Assembly: GCF_003123685.1 (NCBI RefSeq)
Contig: NZ_QCYJ01000084.1
Location: 558,001-622,000 of the forward strand
Direction: 5' to 3'
Origin: Nocardia aurea
Lineage (GTDB): Bacteria; Actinomycetota; Actinomycetes; Mycobacteriales; Mycobacteriaceae
DNA: 64,000 nt
Part shown: positions 18,058 through 30,000 of the stretch, piece after piece
How the letters are laid out: each line of letters begins with the position of its first letter
Position numbering within the stretch: the first letter of the stretch is position 1
Program-made: the position numbers and the translations under genes
The notes under the pieces: generated by a model
Database searches by the model: none
What the model saw: the letters and a program-made list of their open reading frames with translations, nothing else
Told to the model about the DNA's origin: nothing

Positions 18058-21000
18058 GTGGCGATAATGATCCCCGGTTGGCTCCAGCACCTGGAATGGG
18101 TGGCGGGTACCGACTGGCCCGAGGGCAACGAAGACCTGATGTGGGCGATGGAGGACTCACTCAAGGCTGTCGCGGACCGGTTGCGCAACAGGGGATATCC
18201 CGCCATCGACACGGCGATCTCGGCTCTGCTCGTCGCATACCCGGCCGGTGATGGCCGCGAACAGATCGAGCGGGATCTGAAGAAAGTTCGCACCGGCCCT
18301 GGATCGGTGGAGGATCTGGCCATCTATTTCGACGCGCTCGCCGATGCGGCGGGCGGCTTCGGCACCCAGATCAGTTCCAATAAGTGGAACGGCATCATCT
18401 CCCTCGGCTGGTTGGCGGCCGAGTTGGCCTACGCCTCCCTCTTCGGCCCCGGCGCGCCGTTCGCTCAGGCCGGGGCGATCTTCGCGACCCAGCGGGCTTT
18501 TCGCTGGATGGGGGGTCGACTGCTCACCTTCATCGGGACGCTCGTAGGCCGAATGGCCATCTCGGAAGGCGCGAAGTTCATCGTCAAGAAGGTCGTGTAC
18601 GAGATCGTGCAGGAAGCGCTGGTGGAGGTCTTCCAGGGCACGGTCCAGGAACTGACGGTCCAGGGCATTCATGTGGCGGGCGGTCACCAGGACGGATTCG
18701 ACTGGGGCCAGGTCGGTTTCAACGCCGGGATCTCGGCTATCGCGGGCGGCGCGGGCGGCGCGACGGGTTTCGGCATGAACCCTCTGGTGTCCAGGACCGG
18801 GCTGTCCGACCGCGGCTGGGGCGGCGCGCTACGCGGTGCGATGGTCGGCGCGGGAGCGGGAGCGGGCGGCGCCATCGCCGCGTGGGCGGCCACCGGCTTC
18901 ATCACCAAGCAGTGGGAATTCGATCCGCGAATGCTCACCGGCGGTGTGCTTTCCGGTGTCGGCCCGTCGGCCGTCTTCGGCTACCGCGGACTGAACACCC
19001 ATGCGGGCGCGCCGATGCCGCTCACCCGCATCGGCGCGATGCCGGGTGCGGCCCCGACAGCGACCATCCCGGCCTCGGTCACCGGCATCGCGCCCAACAG
19101 TGTCGCACCCGCCGCGAACGGCGTGAACCCGGGAACCGATTCCGCGGGTGGTCCAACGGGAGCGCCGACCATCGGGGCGGGCCGTGTGCCGGAAGGCGGG
19201 GTGAACGGTGCCGATACCTCCGCGAACGGAAGTACCTCCGCCGCGGGGGCGGCGAACGGCAACGGTTCGGGTCCGGCGGCCGCGAACGGATTCGGGCCGA
19301 CCGGATCGGCGCCGGTGGCTTCGACGGATCCGAGTGGCATCGGTGGTGGCGAGGTTTCCGCGGGAGAGGCACCGGCGAGCCGAACCGCCGCGCCCCCACA
19401 GGAAGTACCCCAGGACACCGGGGGAAACGACAGTTCCGACTCGGCCGGTGGCGCCGATCCCCGCAACGCGGAGTCCGCGCGCGTTGATCAGCCGAGCGTC
19501 GGTTCGGCCGGTATCGATCAGCCAGGCATCGATCAGACCGGTGTCGACCAGTCGGGTATAGATCAGACCGACGCTCGATCGTCCGGGGTAGACAGGACCG
19601 GTGTCGACCACGGAGGCGTGGAAAGCGGTGCCGCTGGGGCGGAGACTGTGCACAGCCCGGGAGCGGGGTCTCCCGGTTCGATGGATTCCGGCGCGATCCA
19701 CGACGGGACGATGCCGAATACCGCCCCGGACATCACCGCGTCGCAGGCGATCCAGCCTTCGGGTGTCCCGGGGCTGTCGGGGCAGGTCGCCGCGCCGGGC
19801 GCGGTGGGGCCGATCACGACGACGCCCGATACCGTCACGAGTCGAACGCTGCCGGGAGCGTCGCCGAACGCGACCGCCGCGAACAGCAATTCGGTGCCCG
19901 CCGTGGAATCTCGTGCGGTACAGCCGATCTCACGTCCGGCGGATACGGGGTCCCCGCGTACGCAGGAGACAGCCGACCCGAACGCGCTCCCGCGTGCCGG
20001 AAGCGTCGGGCGAGGCAGGCCGGACCAGGGCGGCGCGATCGACGCGCGGGTCGCGGACTCCGAGGCTCGCCGAGCCGATATCCCATCCACGGTGGGGAAC
20101 CAGGAGCTGTCGGGGGTGCCGGGCGAACCGGATACGGATCTGCCCGAGGCAGGTCTCATCGTTCCAGGACCGGCTGTGGCACCGCCGAACACATCCGGAC
20201 CGAGGTCGTCCGGGACTGTTCGCGTCGATGCGTCCGCGGCGGCCGACACCGACTTCGCGACCGCCGCCGATCGGTCGACGGACTCGTTGGGAACCCGCGC
20301 CTCGAATCCCGACGCGAAGTACGGCGTCACCGGATTCCGGCCGCCGACCGACGGTCCTTCGGCCCAGCCGGTCGACCCGCCGTCCACCGATCCCGCGATC
20401 GGGGACAACGACTTCGAGCTGCCGAATCAGTGCGGACCCGAATCGCTGGCCAGGGTCGCGGCCCGCACCGGGAATCCGGAGGTGCTGGTGCCCGGCGAGG
20501 TCGGGCCGGAGGGGATGGATTGGCGTGAACTGGAGGCGGCGGCCGGTGGCGTCATGATTCCGCTGGTCGCCGAGCAGGAGCGGACGCCGCACCAGGTGGC
20601 CGCGGCCCAACTGGCAGCCCTCGGGCCCGGCGCGACCATTCTCGTGGTGGACGAGCAGCACGGCCCGGCCGACGAGCACGGGGTCGGCGCGCATGCCTAC
20701 GTCATGTACAACGACAGCGGCGTGATCATGGTCGATGATCCGCGAGTCGGCCCGCCTTTCGCCTTCGATCCCGATAATCCGCCCGATGTGAAGGCCACCT
20801 GGGGTATTCACTACGGCGCCGACGGCGAGATCGTCATCCCCCGCGCGTCGGGAGGTGGTGTGGATCCGGAGGACCTCGACGCGACGCGGCCCGGCACGCG
20901 CATCGGCTCCGACCCGCATCAGCCGCGAGCGCCGGATGTCGGCCCGATCGTCGTCACCGTCGGGCTGCCCGACTCGGACGGTGTTCCGCTGCCGCCCGAG

Positions 21001-24000
21001 CAGCGAGTCCGTGACGCCGCCGTTGCGCGCGATCGCGTCGTCGACCAGTTGCGGGCGCTCGCCTGGCGCAATCCCGATCAGATCGATGACATTCGTGTCA
21101 TCGTGTCCGAACTGGTCGCGAACTCACTCGATCACAGCGCCGACCCGGTACATATCGAAGTCAGGGTCACCGGGGTTGCTGGTTCGCGCACGCTCCGTGT
21201 GGACGTGCTCGACACCAACGCCGCCCGGCCGGAGATGTCCGAATTCGGGACGCTGCCGGACGATCTCGTCGACACGCTCGACGGCGAGGATCTCGACGCG
21301 TTGATCGCCGGGCTCGGCGAGCGGGGGCGCGGTCTCCCGATGGTCGTGGAGATGACGGCGGACAGCGGAATTCTCGATCTGCCCGCCTCCGACACCGCCG
21401 GACCGGTCCCGCGCAAATCCACGTGGTTCGTCCTGCACGAACCGGGCGCACAGCAACCCGCGATGGTCCCGGCGAATACCGAACCCGATCCGGTGATCGG
21501 TGTGACCGCCGCCGAAATCGAAGCGCGCTACGGTATTCCGCTCGACCGTCAGCGGGCGATCCAGGGGTACGCGGACCGGCACGGCCTGATGATCTCGGTA
21601 CGGCCGGGCAATCCGGATTCGGTGAGCTGGATCAACGCGGGCAATCCGGGCAAGCCGGAACTCGTGAAGGCCAAATCCGTCAACGCACTGGATGTGGCGT
21701 TGGGCGCACCCGCCGACGTACTCGGACTGGTGGGATTCTTCCGTTTCCCCGATAGCGACACCGAAGTCGGTGATCTGCGAATGCCCGCACGCGGCACCGT
21801 GTCCGAGGAACGCTGGAATCAACTGCTCGGCCGTTTGAACGAGCGCCGCGCCGAATTCGGGGCGTTGCGCGCGTCGATGGACAAGCTTGTGGACAGCGGC
21901 CGGTTCGCTATCCGTGACGGCGTGGTGCACGGACGAGACAGCGATGGCGAATTGCGCGCTCTCACCGGCGATCACGACTTGTTCGACTCCCGTCACGCCG
22001 ACGGCAGCCGACTGTCTCCGTTCGAGAATTTCCTGCACTTCGATCGAATCCATGCTGAGCGGATAGGAATTCAACATCCACCGCTGGCCTACTGGAACGC
22101 CATGTCACGGGCCGATTGGGATATCTACCTGAGTCTGATGGACCGTCACGGCGGTACGGACGGCGAGCCGCTGGTGCTGTTCCGCCCGGGCCTGGACCCG
22201 GCACTGGTCCGGATGACGCCCGCCGAGCGGGTCGAGATCGCCCTCGCGCGCCACGGTGTGCTCGAACAAGCCTTGCTCGAGGTCCAAGCCGATCTGTTGC
22301 GACGGACGGTGGAATCACCAAGGGACACCGCGATCGCCGGGCTGCGCGAACAGATCGCCGACATCACGCGGATGATCGAACGCAACAACCTCGAAATCGA
22401 CCCGCCGCCGCCCGAGACTCCCGTCGTGCCAGCGGTATTGGAAACGGGCACACCGGCGCAGGTCGCCGAATTCCTGCGCGGCGAACACGGCATCGTGGTG
22501 ACCGGATTCGACGATCCAGCTATCGATGCGGGCGTCGCGCGGGAATTCGCGGCGGCGGTGCACGATGTGCTGTCACGGTTCCCCCGGCTGGGACTGCGGG
22601 AGATCCGTATCGCCGATCTCGAGAGTGCGAACACTGTTGCCGAGACACGGGAATCGGCGCGCGGCGATCATGTCGCCGGGCTCGGCCTCAACAGGAGATT
22701 CGCCGTCGCGCCGAGAGATCTGCGCACGAGCATCGCCAGGGCGATCGATACCGGGAATATCGCGCCGGGGCACGGTGAGCGGCCGGTGTACAGCCGGATC
22801 GTGCACGAACTCGGACACGCACTCGACATTCAGGGCAGGCGTGTCGCGTCGAATCGGATCGCGCAGGTGCTGCGCGACCATTACCGGCTGCGGGTGGGCA
22901 GCTATCAGGGCGGTTTCGACGGATGGCTACGTCAGCTGTCGGGATACAGCTTCAAGGGGCCGCAGGGGTCCTTCGTCCCGCACGAGGCGATCGCCGAGGC
23001 TTTCGCGGATGTGGAAGTGCTCGGTCCCGACGCCTCCGAGCCCGCCCGGGTCCTGCACACCTTGCTGGTGAGCGAGGCACAGGCGGCAGACGAACGAGCA
23101 CGGCGTATCGCGCGCGGCGACGGCACCACCTATTGGACACAACCGGCGCAGGGGGCGAAATCGCATCTGGAGGGCGGTGTTCCGAAGAACTGCGCGCCGG
23201 AGGCACTGCGCTTCGCCGCTGAACAACTCGGCATAGCGGCGTCGGAGATTCCCGACCCCGACGGACAGATCCCGCTGCGTGGCGTCACCGCGGCGGATTT
23301 CGCCGCAGCGGCGGGCGGAGACTGGCATCGCGGCGGATTCGCCTCGCCCGACGCGGCCGCCGCGCTGGTCCGCGATACCGGCGCGGTGATCCTCGGTGTC
23401 ATCGAATTCAGCGGCCTGCAACGCGCCGATGTGGTCGGTGCTCACGCGTTCGTGATGTTCCGCGCCGAGAACGGCGCCGTCATCGTGCACGAGCGAGTCG
23501 GCGACGAGGTACGCGAATATGTGCACACCTGGGGACAATCCTCCAGACAGGTCGTCGGCGTGCACGGCATCGTCTTCGAAGCCGACGGAACCGCCGAGCG
23601 TCCGCTCGTCCGGGGCGAACAGTCCGGTGCCGACCCTGGCACCGATGCTCCGGTCGCGCGGATCGGAGCCCGTCCGCCGCAGGAGGACACCGGCGCGACC
23701 GCGGACCCACCCGATATCCCGGCCCTCGTTCGTGCCGCGCGGGCAGGTGACGCCGACGCCTTCGCCACGCTGCGCGACCTGCATGTCGAGGAGATCCGTC
23801 AGCGGGTCACCGCGGGGATGCCCGATGCGCGAACGGCCGAGGAGGTCGTCGCGGAGACATTCGCCAGGGCCGCACGTGATATCGGGACACTGGGTGTGCG
23901 CGGTGAATCTGTCACGGACTGGTTGCTGACGATCGCCAGGACCGCGGCGATGGATCAGGCCAGGCTGAACAACTTCCGGCGCAATGTGCAGGCCGCGTTG

Positions 24001-27000
24001 CTGAGCGCCGAACGGGTCGCGGAGACGGGGGCGGAAAGCCAGGCCCTGGCCTCGATGACAAGGACCGAACTGCGTCAGGCCCTCGATCTGATGGGTCGTG
24101 GACAGCGTCGCGCGGTGATGCTGCGGTTCTGGGAGGGACGTTCCCCCGCCGAGGTCGCTCGGGCGCTCGGCCTCGGCCAGGACGCGGCCCAGGTGATGCA
24201 GCGCGGCGCGGTCCGGGAACTCGCCAGGTTGATCGTCGCCGCGCGCGGCACGGGGGTCTCGGCCGCGGAAGCGACGGTGGCGACGGCGCTGCGCGAGAAT
24301 CCGGAAGGACTGCGCCGCGCTATCGACCGATTGCCCCGCGCCCAGAAGGAGTTCGCCGAACAGGTCCTGCTACGGGGACAGTCGTTCGAGGCGGTCGCCG
24401 CCGCGACCGACCGCAGCCGCGCCCAACTCGCGGTGGTGAAATCCCGCGCGTTCCGCGCCCTGGCCGAATTCCTCGCGCAGGACACCGTGCCGACCGGGGC
24501 GCCCGGACGCGGGACGGCGATCCTGACCGTGCAGGCCGCGCGGGCCCGCGACCCAGAGGCGTTCGCGTCGGCGATCCAGCGACTGAGTCCCGCGGAACGT
24601 GAATTCGCCACGCTTCGATTCGTCGACAACCTCGACGCGGCGGATATCGCCGCGCGCACCGGCCGCAGCGGCGACGCGATGAAGGCGCTGCAATCGAGGG
24701 CCACCCGTCGACTGGCCGAATTACTATCCGGTACAGAAACTCTCACCGCGCAGCAGCGGCAAGCCGTGGTCGAGAATGCCGCGGAATCCGACCCGCGCGG
24801 ACTGCGCGCCGCGCTGGCGAGATTGTCCGACGCGCAACAGCGCAGTATCGAACTTCAACTGCTACAGGGCCGTTCGCAGAGCGAGACCGCGGAACTCATG
24901 GGCCGCAGCGAGAACGCGGTGAAGGCGCTGTATCGCGAGGCGATGATCCGGCTGACCGAATTGCTGAGCGGCACCGCCCCGGCAGCGCCGACCGATGCCA
25001 TCGCGACCGTGCGGGCGGCACTGGAGACCCGGCCGGAGGTGGTGCACCGCAACCTGGTCCGGCTCTCCGCCGATCAACGTTCGGCTATCGAACTCGGACT
25101 GATCCAGCAGCGTCCGGTCGCCGATATCGCCGCGGCACTGGGCCGCACCGCGGAGGCGGTCGGCGCGCTGCAACGGCGAGCCGCGCGCAAACTCGCCGAC
25201 CTGATCGCCGCCGATAGCGGCGAGGCGCAGACACCGCGGTCGGAGCCGAATCCTCGGGACACGAGCGTGCCGGAGCCGACGGTCGCACCACTCGACACCG
25301 TCCGCAGCGCCGACTCGGATACCCTGCGTACCCATATCGCGCGTCTGCCTCGAGCGCTGTCCGAGGTCGCCACGCACCGGTTCATCGACGGCCTCGATAT
25401 CGCCCGGACCGCACAGGCCATGGGTCGCAGCGATAACGCGGTGGCGAAATTGCAGGCGCGCGCGGTCGCCCGGCTCGCCGAGATGCTCGCGGGCGGCATC
25501 ACCCCCGATTTCCAGGGCGGCGCGGATCTGACGCTGGTCCGGGCCACCCAGCGGGACAATCCGGGCGCGGTACGCCGTGCACTGCGCGAGCTGAGCCCCG
25601 AACAGGCGAAGGTCATTCGGATGCGGATCGTGCAGGAGCGCACCGCGGCGGATACCGCGACAGCCATGGGCCGCACCGAGACCGCGATCAACAATCTACA
25701 GCGCACCGCGGTGGCACGGCTCGCGCAACTGCTCACAGGTAGGCGAGTGCCGAGTCCGGCGGAGGCCACGGCATTCCTGGAGAACGCCGTGCACGACAAT
25801 CCGGCGGCCGTCCGCCGGGCCGTCGCGCGGTTGCCTGAACAGGCCAGGGTGCTGGCGGAATTGCGATTTGTGCAGGGAAGGAAACTCATCGCGGTCGCCT
25901 CCGCGCTCGGACGCACCGAACAGGCGACCAGGCATTTCCAGCGGCAAGTGGTGGTGGATCTGGCCCAGGCCCTCTCCGCCGAAATCGGCCCCATACCCGT
26001 CCTGGAGGACCCGGGAACTCGAGGTGAGCTGTCGCGCCTGGTGGTGGGCGCCCGCGACACCGCCCCCGCCGCGTTGACCATGGCGATGCGGCAACTGTCA
26101 GATATCGAAGCCCAGTGCCTCGATCTGCGTTTCGTGCAGGGCCGCTCGATCAACGAAACCGCCGAGGCCATGGGGCGCAGCGCTGACGGCGTGCTCGCTG
26201 TCCAACGGCGGGCTCTGGCCAAGATGCCGGAACTACTCGCCGCCGCACGGGCGGAACTGGCCGATTCGGCACTGCCGCGCCCGCCCGAACACGGCGCGAG
26301 GGTGTCGGTGGTACGGGCGCTGCAACAGAACAATCCCGAGGCGTTCGCGCGTGCGGTCGGTCTCCTGGGCGAACAGCAGCGCGCGCTTGTCGACGCGCGG
26401 TTCGTCCGTGAACTCTCGCTGGACGACACCGCCGCGGTCATGGGTCTGGACCGCGGCCGGGTGATCGATATCCAGCGCCGCGCAGTCCGTGAACTGACGC
26501 AGTTGCTGGCCGACGAACTGCCGCCGGACGCTTCCCCCGAGCGGGGCGCCGACAGCGCTCGCGCCGGGTCGGAGACCCCGCGCTGGGCCAGGCAGGTGCC
26601 CGCGTGGGATCTGTCCGGGTACGACACCCCGGCGCAGGTCGCGGTGGCGATGACGGAGCGCTGGGCAGATCGGCGATTGCGCGTGACCGGGTTCGACATC
26701 GACGGTCTCGAGGTGGAGACGGCCCGCGAATTCGCTCGCGCGGTGGACGCGATGCTCACCAGATATCCCGAGATCTCGCTGGACGAGGTCCGCATCGGTC
26801 CCTTCGACGGCAGCCACTACGGCGAGACCCAAGCGGTGGTCCGCGGGCTCACCGTGCGCACCTCGTTCGTCGCGCTGAATGCGATGTGGGCGACGAATAC
26901 CGATATCTTCGACAGTTATTGGGCCGACGAAGTGGGCGAAGGCCATATGCGCGGCCCGGTCGACCGCCCCGCCTACGGCACGATCGTGCACGAATTCGGC

Positions 27001-30000
27001 CACGCACTGGTGCACGCGGGCCGCCTGGAGGCGTACCACCGCGCGGAGGAGGCGCTCGCGCGGTACTACGTGGACACTCACCACGACACCGCGCTCGACG
27101 GGTTCGAGGCGTGGTTGCGCACCCAGTTCAGCGGTTACAGCTTCGACGAGCACAACACCCTCAATGTCGAGGAGGCCGTGCCGGAAGCGTTCGCCGCCGT
27201 GGAACACCGGGGTGACCGGGCGTCGGAGGGCGAGAAGATCCTCTACCACCTCGTCGTGGAGATGGCCGAAGCGGAAGCGGCTGCCGCGCAGTCCTTCTTC
27301 CCGGTGTTTCCCGAGCCCGGCGTCTCCGATGCCGACGGCTCGGGTACGGATTTCGCGCGCGCCTCGGATTCGTCGAACCCCGACGATGCCGCCGCCCGGT
27401 CGCCCGCGCGCCCGGAGGTCTCGGCGACAGGATGGGATCTCGACGGCTACGACACCGCGGCGGCGGTCGGCGCGGCACTGGGCGAACGGCTCGGTATCCC
27501 GGTCGTCGGATTCGATCTTCCAGGCATCGATCTCGACAGCGCGCGGCAGTACGCGTCGACCCTCGAGGAATTGCTGCACACCCATCCACAGCCGAGGGTC
27601 GGCGAGATTCGCATCGGCAGACTCGACGACGACGAGCTGTACATGAATGCCGAATGGGTGCTCGAGCACGGGCGCGGCCGTACCGTCGCCATCACGCTCA
27701 ACGAGCGTTTCGCCGCCGACCCCGCACTGTTCGTGAGCAGGTGGCGCGCGGACGTGGAGTCGGGGTTGCGGGTGGGGCCGATCGATCAGCCGGTCGCGGC
27801 CAATGTCGTGCACGAATTCGGGCATCTGCTCGATCATGTCGGCGCCAATTCCGCGCGCGGGCAAGCGGAATTCGTGTTGATGCGCCACTACCTGGATACC
27901 CACCGGCAGCCGAGTATGACCGGCTTCGACGCGTGGCTGCGTACCCAGTTCAGCGAATACAGCTGGAACGGGACGACATTCGTCGCCTCCGAAGCGCTCG
28001 CCGAGTCGTTCGCCGCGGTGCGGCATCACGGCGAGGTAGCCGGTGACGGTGCGCGCCTACTCACCGCGCTGTTGCTGCGTGAGGCCGGTGCCGTACCCGA
28101 TCCGACCGTGGCGCTTCCGGCAGATACAGGTAGCACGCATCCGAACGGGGCCGTCCTGTTCCCCGGGGATCTGCCGGACGGTGGCAGGCCTCTGTATCGG
28201 GGCATTCCACGGCTGCTCGCCGACGGCCGGGTGAATCCGACGTACCTGGCGGCGCTGGTCGGCGCGGCGGTGCCGCGGGGGGAGTACGACGCCTCCTACG
28301 ACGAACATGTCACCCAGCGCACCACCGAGAGCGACACCACATCCTGGTCGCGTCAGCTCGCGGTCGCGCGCGCATTCGCCAAGGGTGACGGGCTGATCCT
28401 CGAATGGCGGACGGGCGCGCCGCCGGACGGTGCGGGCTGGCGGTACAGACCCACCATGGACCCGTTCGACGATTTCGAGCAGGTCCTGGTGCAGGGCACG
28501 CTGACGGGAACCCGCGCTGTTCGTTTCCTCGCTGCCGACGTGAACGGGCCCGATCCGGATACTCTCGGCCCGGTGCTCCCGGCGGGCACCGATTTCGCGG
28601 GTCACGACGGGACTCCGGGCTCGGTCGTCAAGGCCGTGCTCGCCGATCTGCTCCCGCCCGGATTCCTCCCCGACGTCGACATCGATATCGCGACCCCGGC
28701 CGAGCGCAACGCCCACGGCGCGCTCGACTATCTCGCCGGATATTTCGAATCCTCGGATTTCGTCGCGGCGTCGATGTTTCGGCCCCTCGATCCCGGCGTA
28801 CTCGACCGTCTGGAATCGCTCGATCCGGCCGAACTGCGTACCGCCATGGAAGGGCGGGGGGTTCCAGGGCCGGTTGCCGACGGCGTGCTGCGACGACTGA
28901 ACGAGATCATCGACGCCGGGACGATCACCGGGGAGCACGCCGCTGACTCGAACGAATTCGGCGACCCCGCCGTTACCGAGGTCGCCGTCGATATCGACGC
29001 CCCCGCGCCGGTCGTGGAAGCGCCGATCGTCATGTCCTCGCCTGCCGAACGCGCGGGTCTGCGTCCGCCGGGCGTGGTGCGTCAGCCGGGCCTGCCGCCG
29101 ACCTTCCAGGATCGGCAGGTCTACGGATTCTACGAATTCGACCGGCCACTGGACGCGGTGCTGCGTGCGCGATTCGACGCGGCGGGCGCGCGAGCGCTGA
29201 GCGATCGGGTGGCGGTCGTCGAAGGTCCGGAACCGCTGATACTCGTCGCGGACTGGATGGGCCCCGATATCGACGCGACCCTCACCGAAGCGCTGGATCG
29301 ATGGCCGGACCTGCGCGCGGTGCTGAACCATCCACGGGTGCGTATCCGCTATCTGCTCGGCGAAGTCGATTCGGCGGGACAGGTCACGGCGGGCGAGATC
29401 GAATCGCCCGAGGTCCGGCACGGTGTCATACCGGAGGGACCATGGGCCGGGATGACGATGACCTACTGGCAGGATTTCGACGGCTACTGGCGTAGCGCAC
29501 CGGTCGACGTTCCCACGGCCCGGATTCCGCCGCCGCGCACCGCACCGGATCTGCCCGCCGACTGGCCGATGCGCCCGCACTACGCGGGCGAAAGCGATCC
29601 GGCGGACCCGATGTATCGGGGTATCCACTACATGTCGCCCGCCGAACGCGAATCCACGCGGCTGTTCGTCGGCCCGGAGGGCAGGCTGCACAGCGCGTCC
29701 GACGGCAGGCCCTTCCACTCGGGGTGGGTCTCCGGCGACTGGAACCGCACGGAGTTCGTCATCGACGGCAGCGGGAACATCTACGCCGATACCAGACAGG
29801 TATCCGGGCGACTGGCGCATTCCTCGTTCCTCGCGGGCGGCGATGTCGCGGCGGTGGGCACCATCCAGGTGCACTACGGCAGACCGATCGCGATGGACGA
29901 GCACAGCGGCCACTACTGGCCGACCGCGGAGATCAACGATCGCGGCGTGCGCAGTCTGCTCGCCCAGGGCGTGGTCTTCAGCCACGGTTTCGAGCAACTC

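Noticed and set aside
24061..26520. Repeat array as TPR or armadillo-type scaffold
   Set aside because: The repeats are 80-94 residues long with a helix-turn-helix pattern and MGRS turn that fit sigma region 4, not 34- or 42-residue helical repeats.
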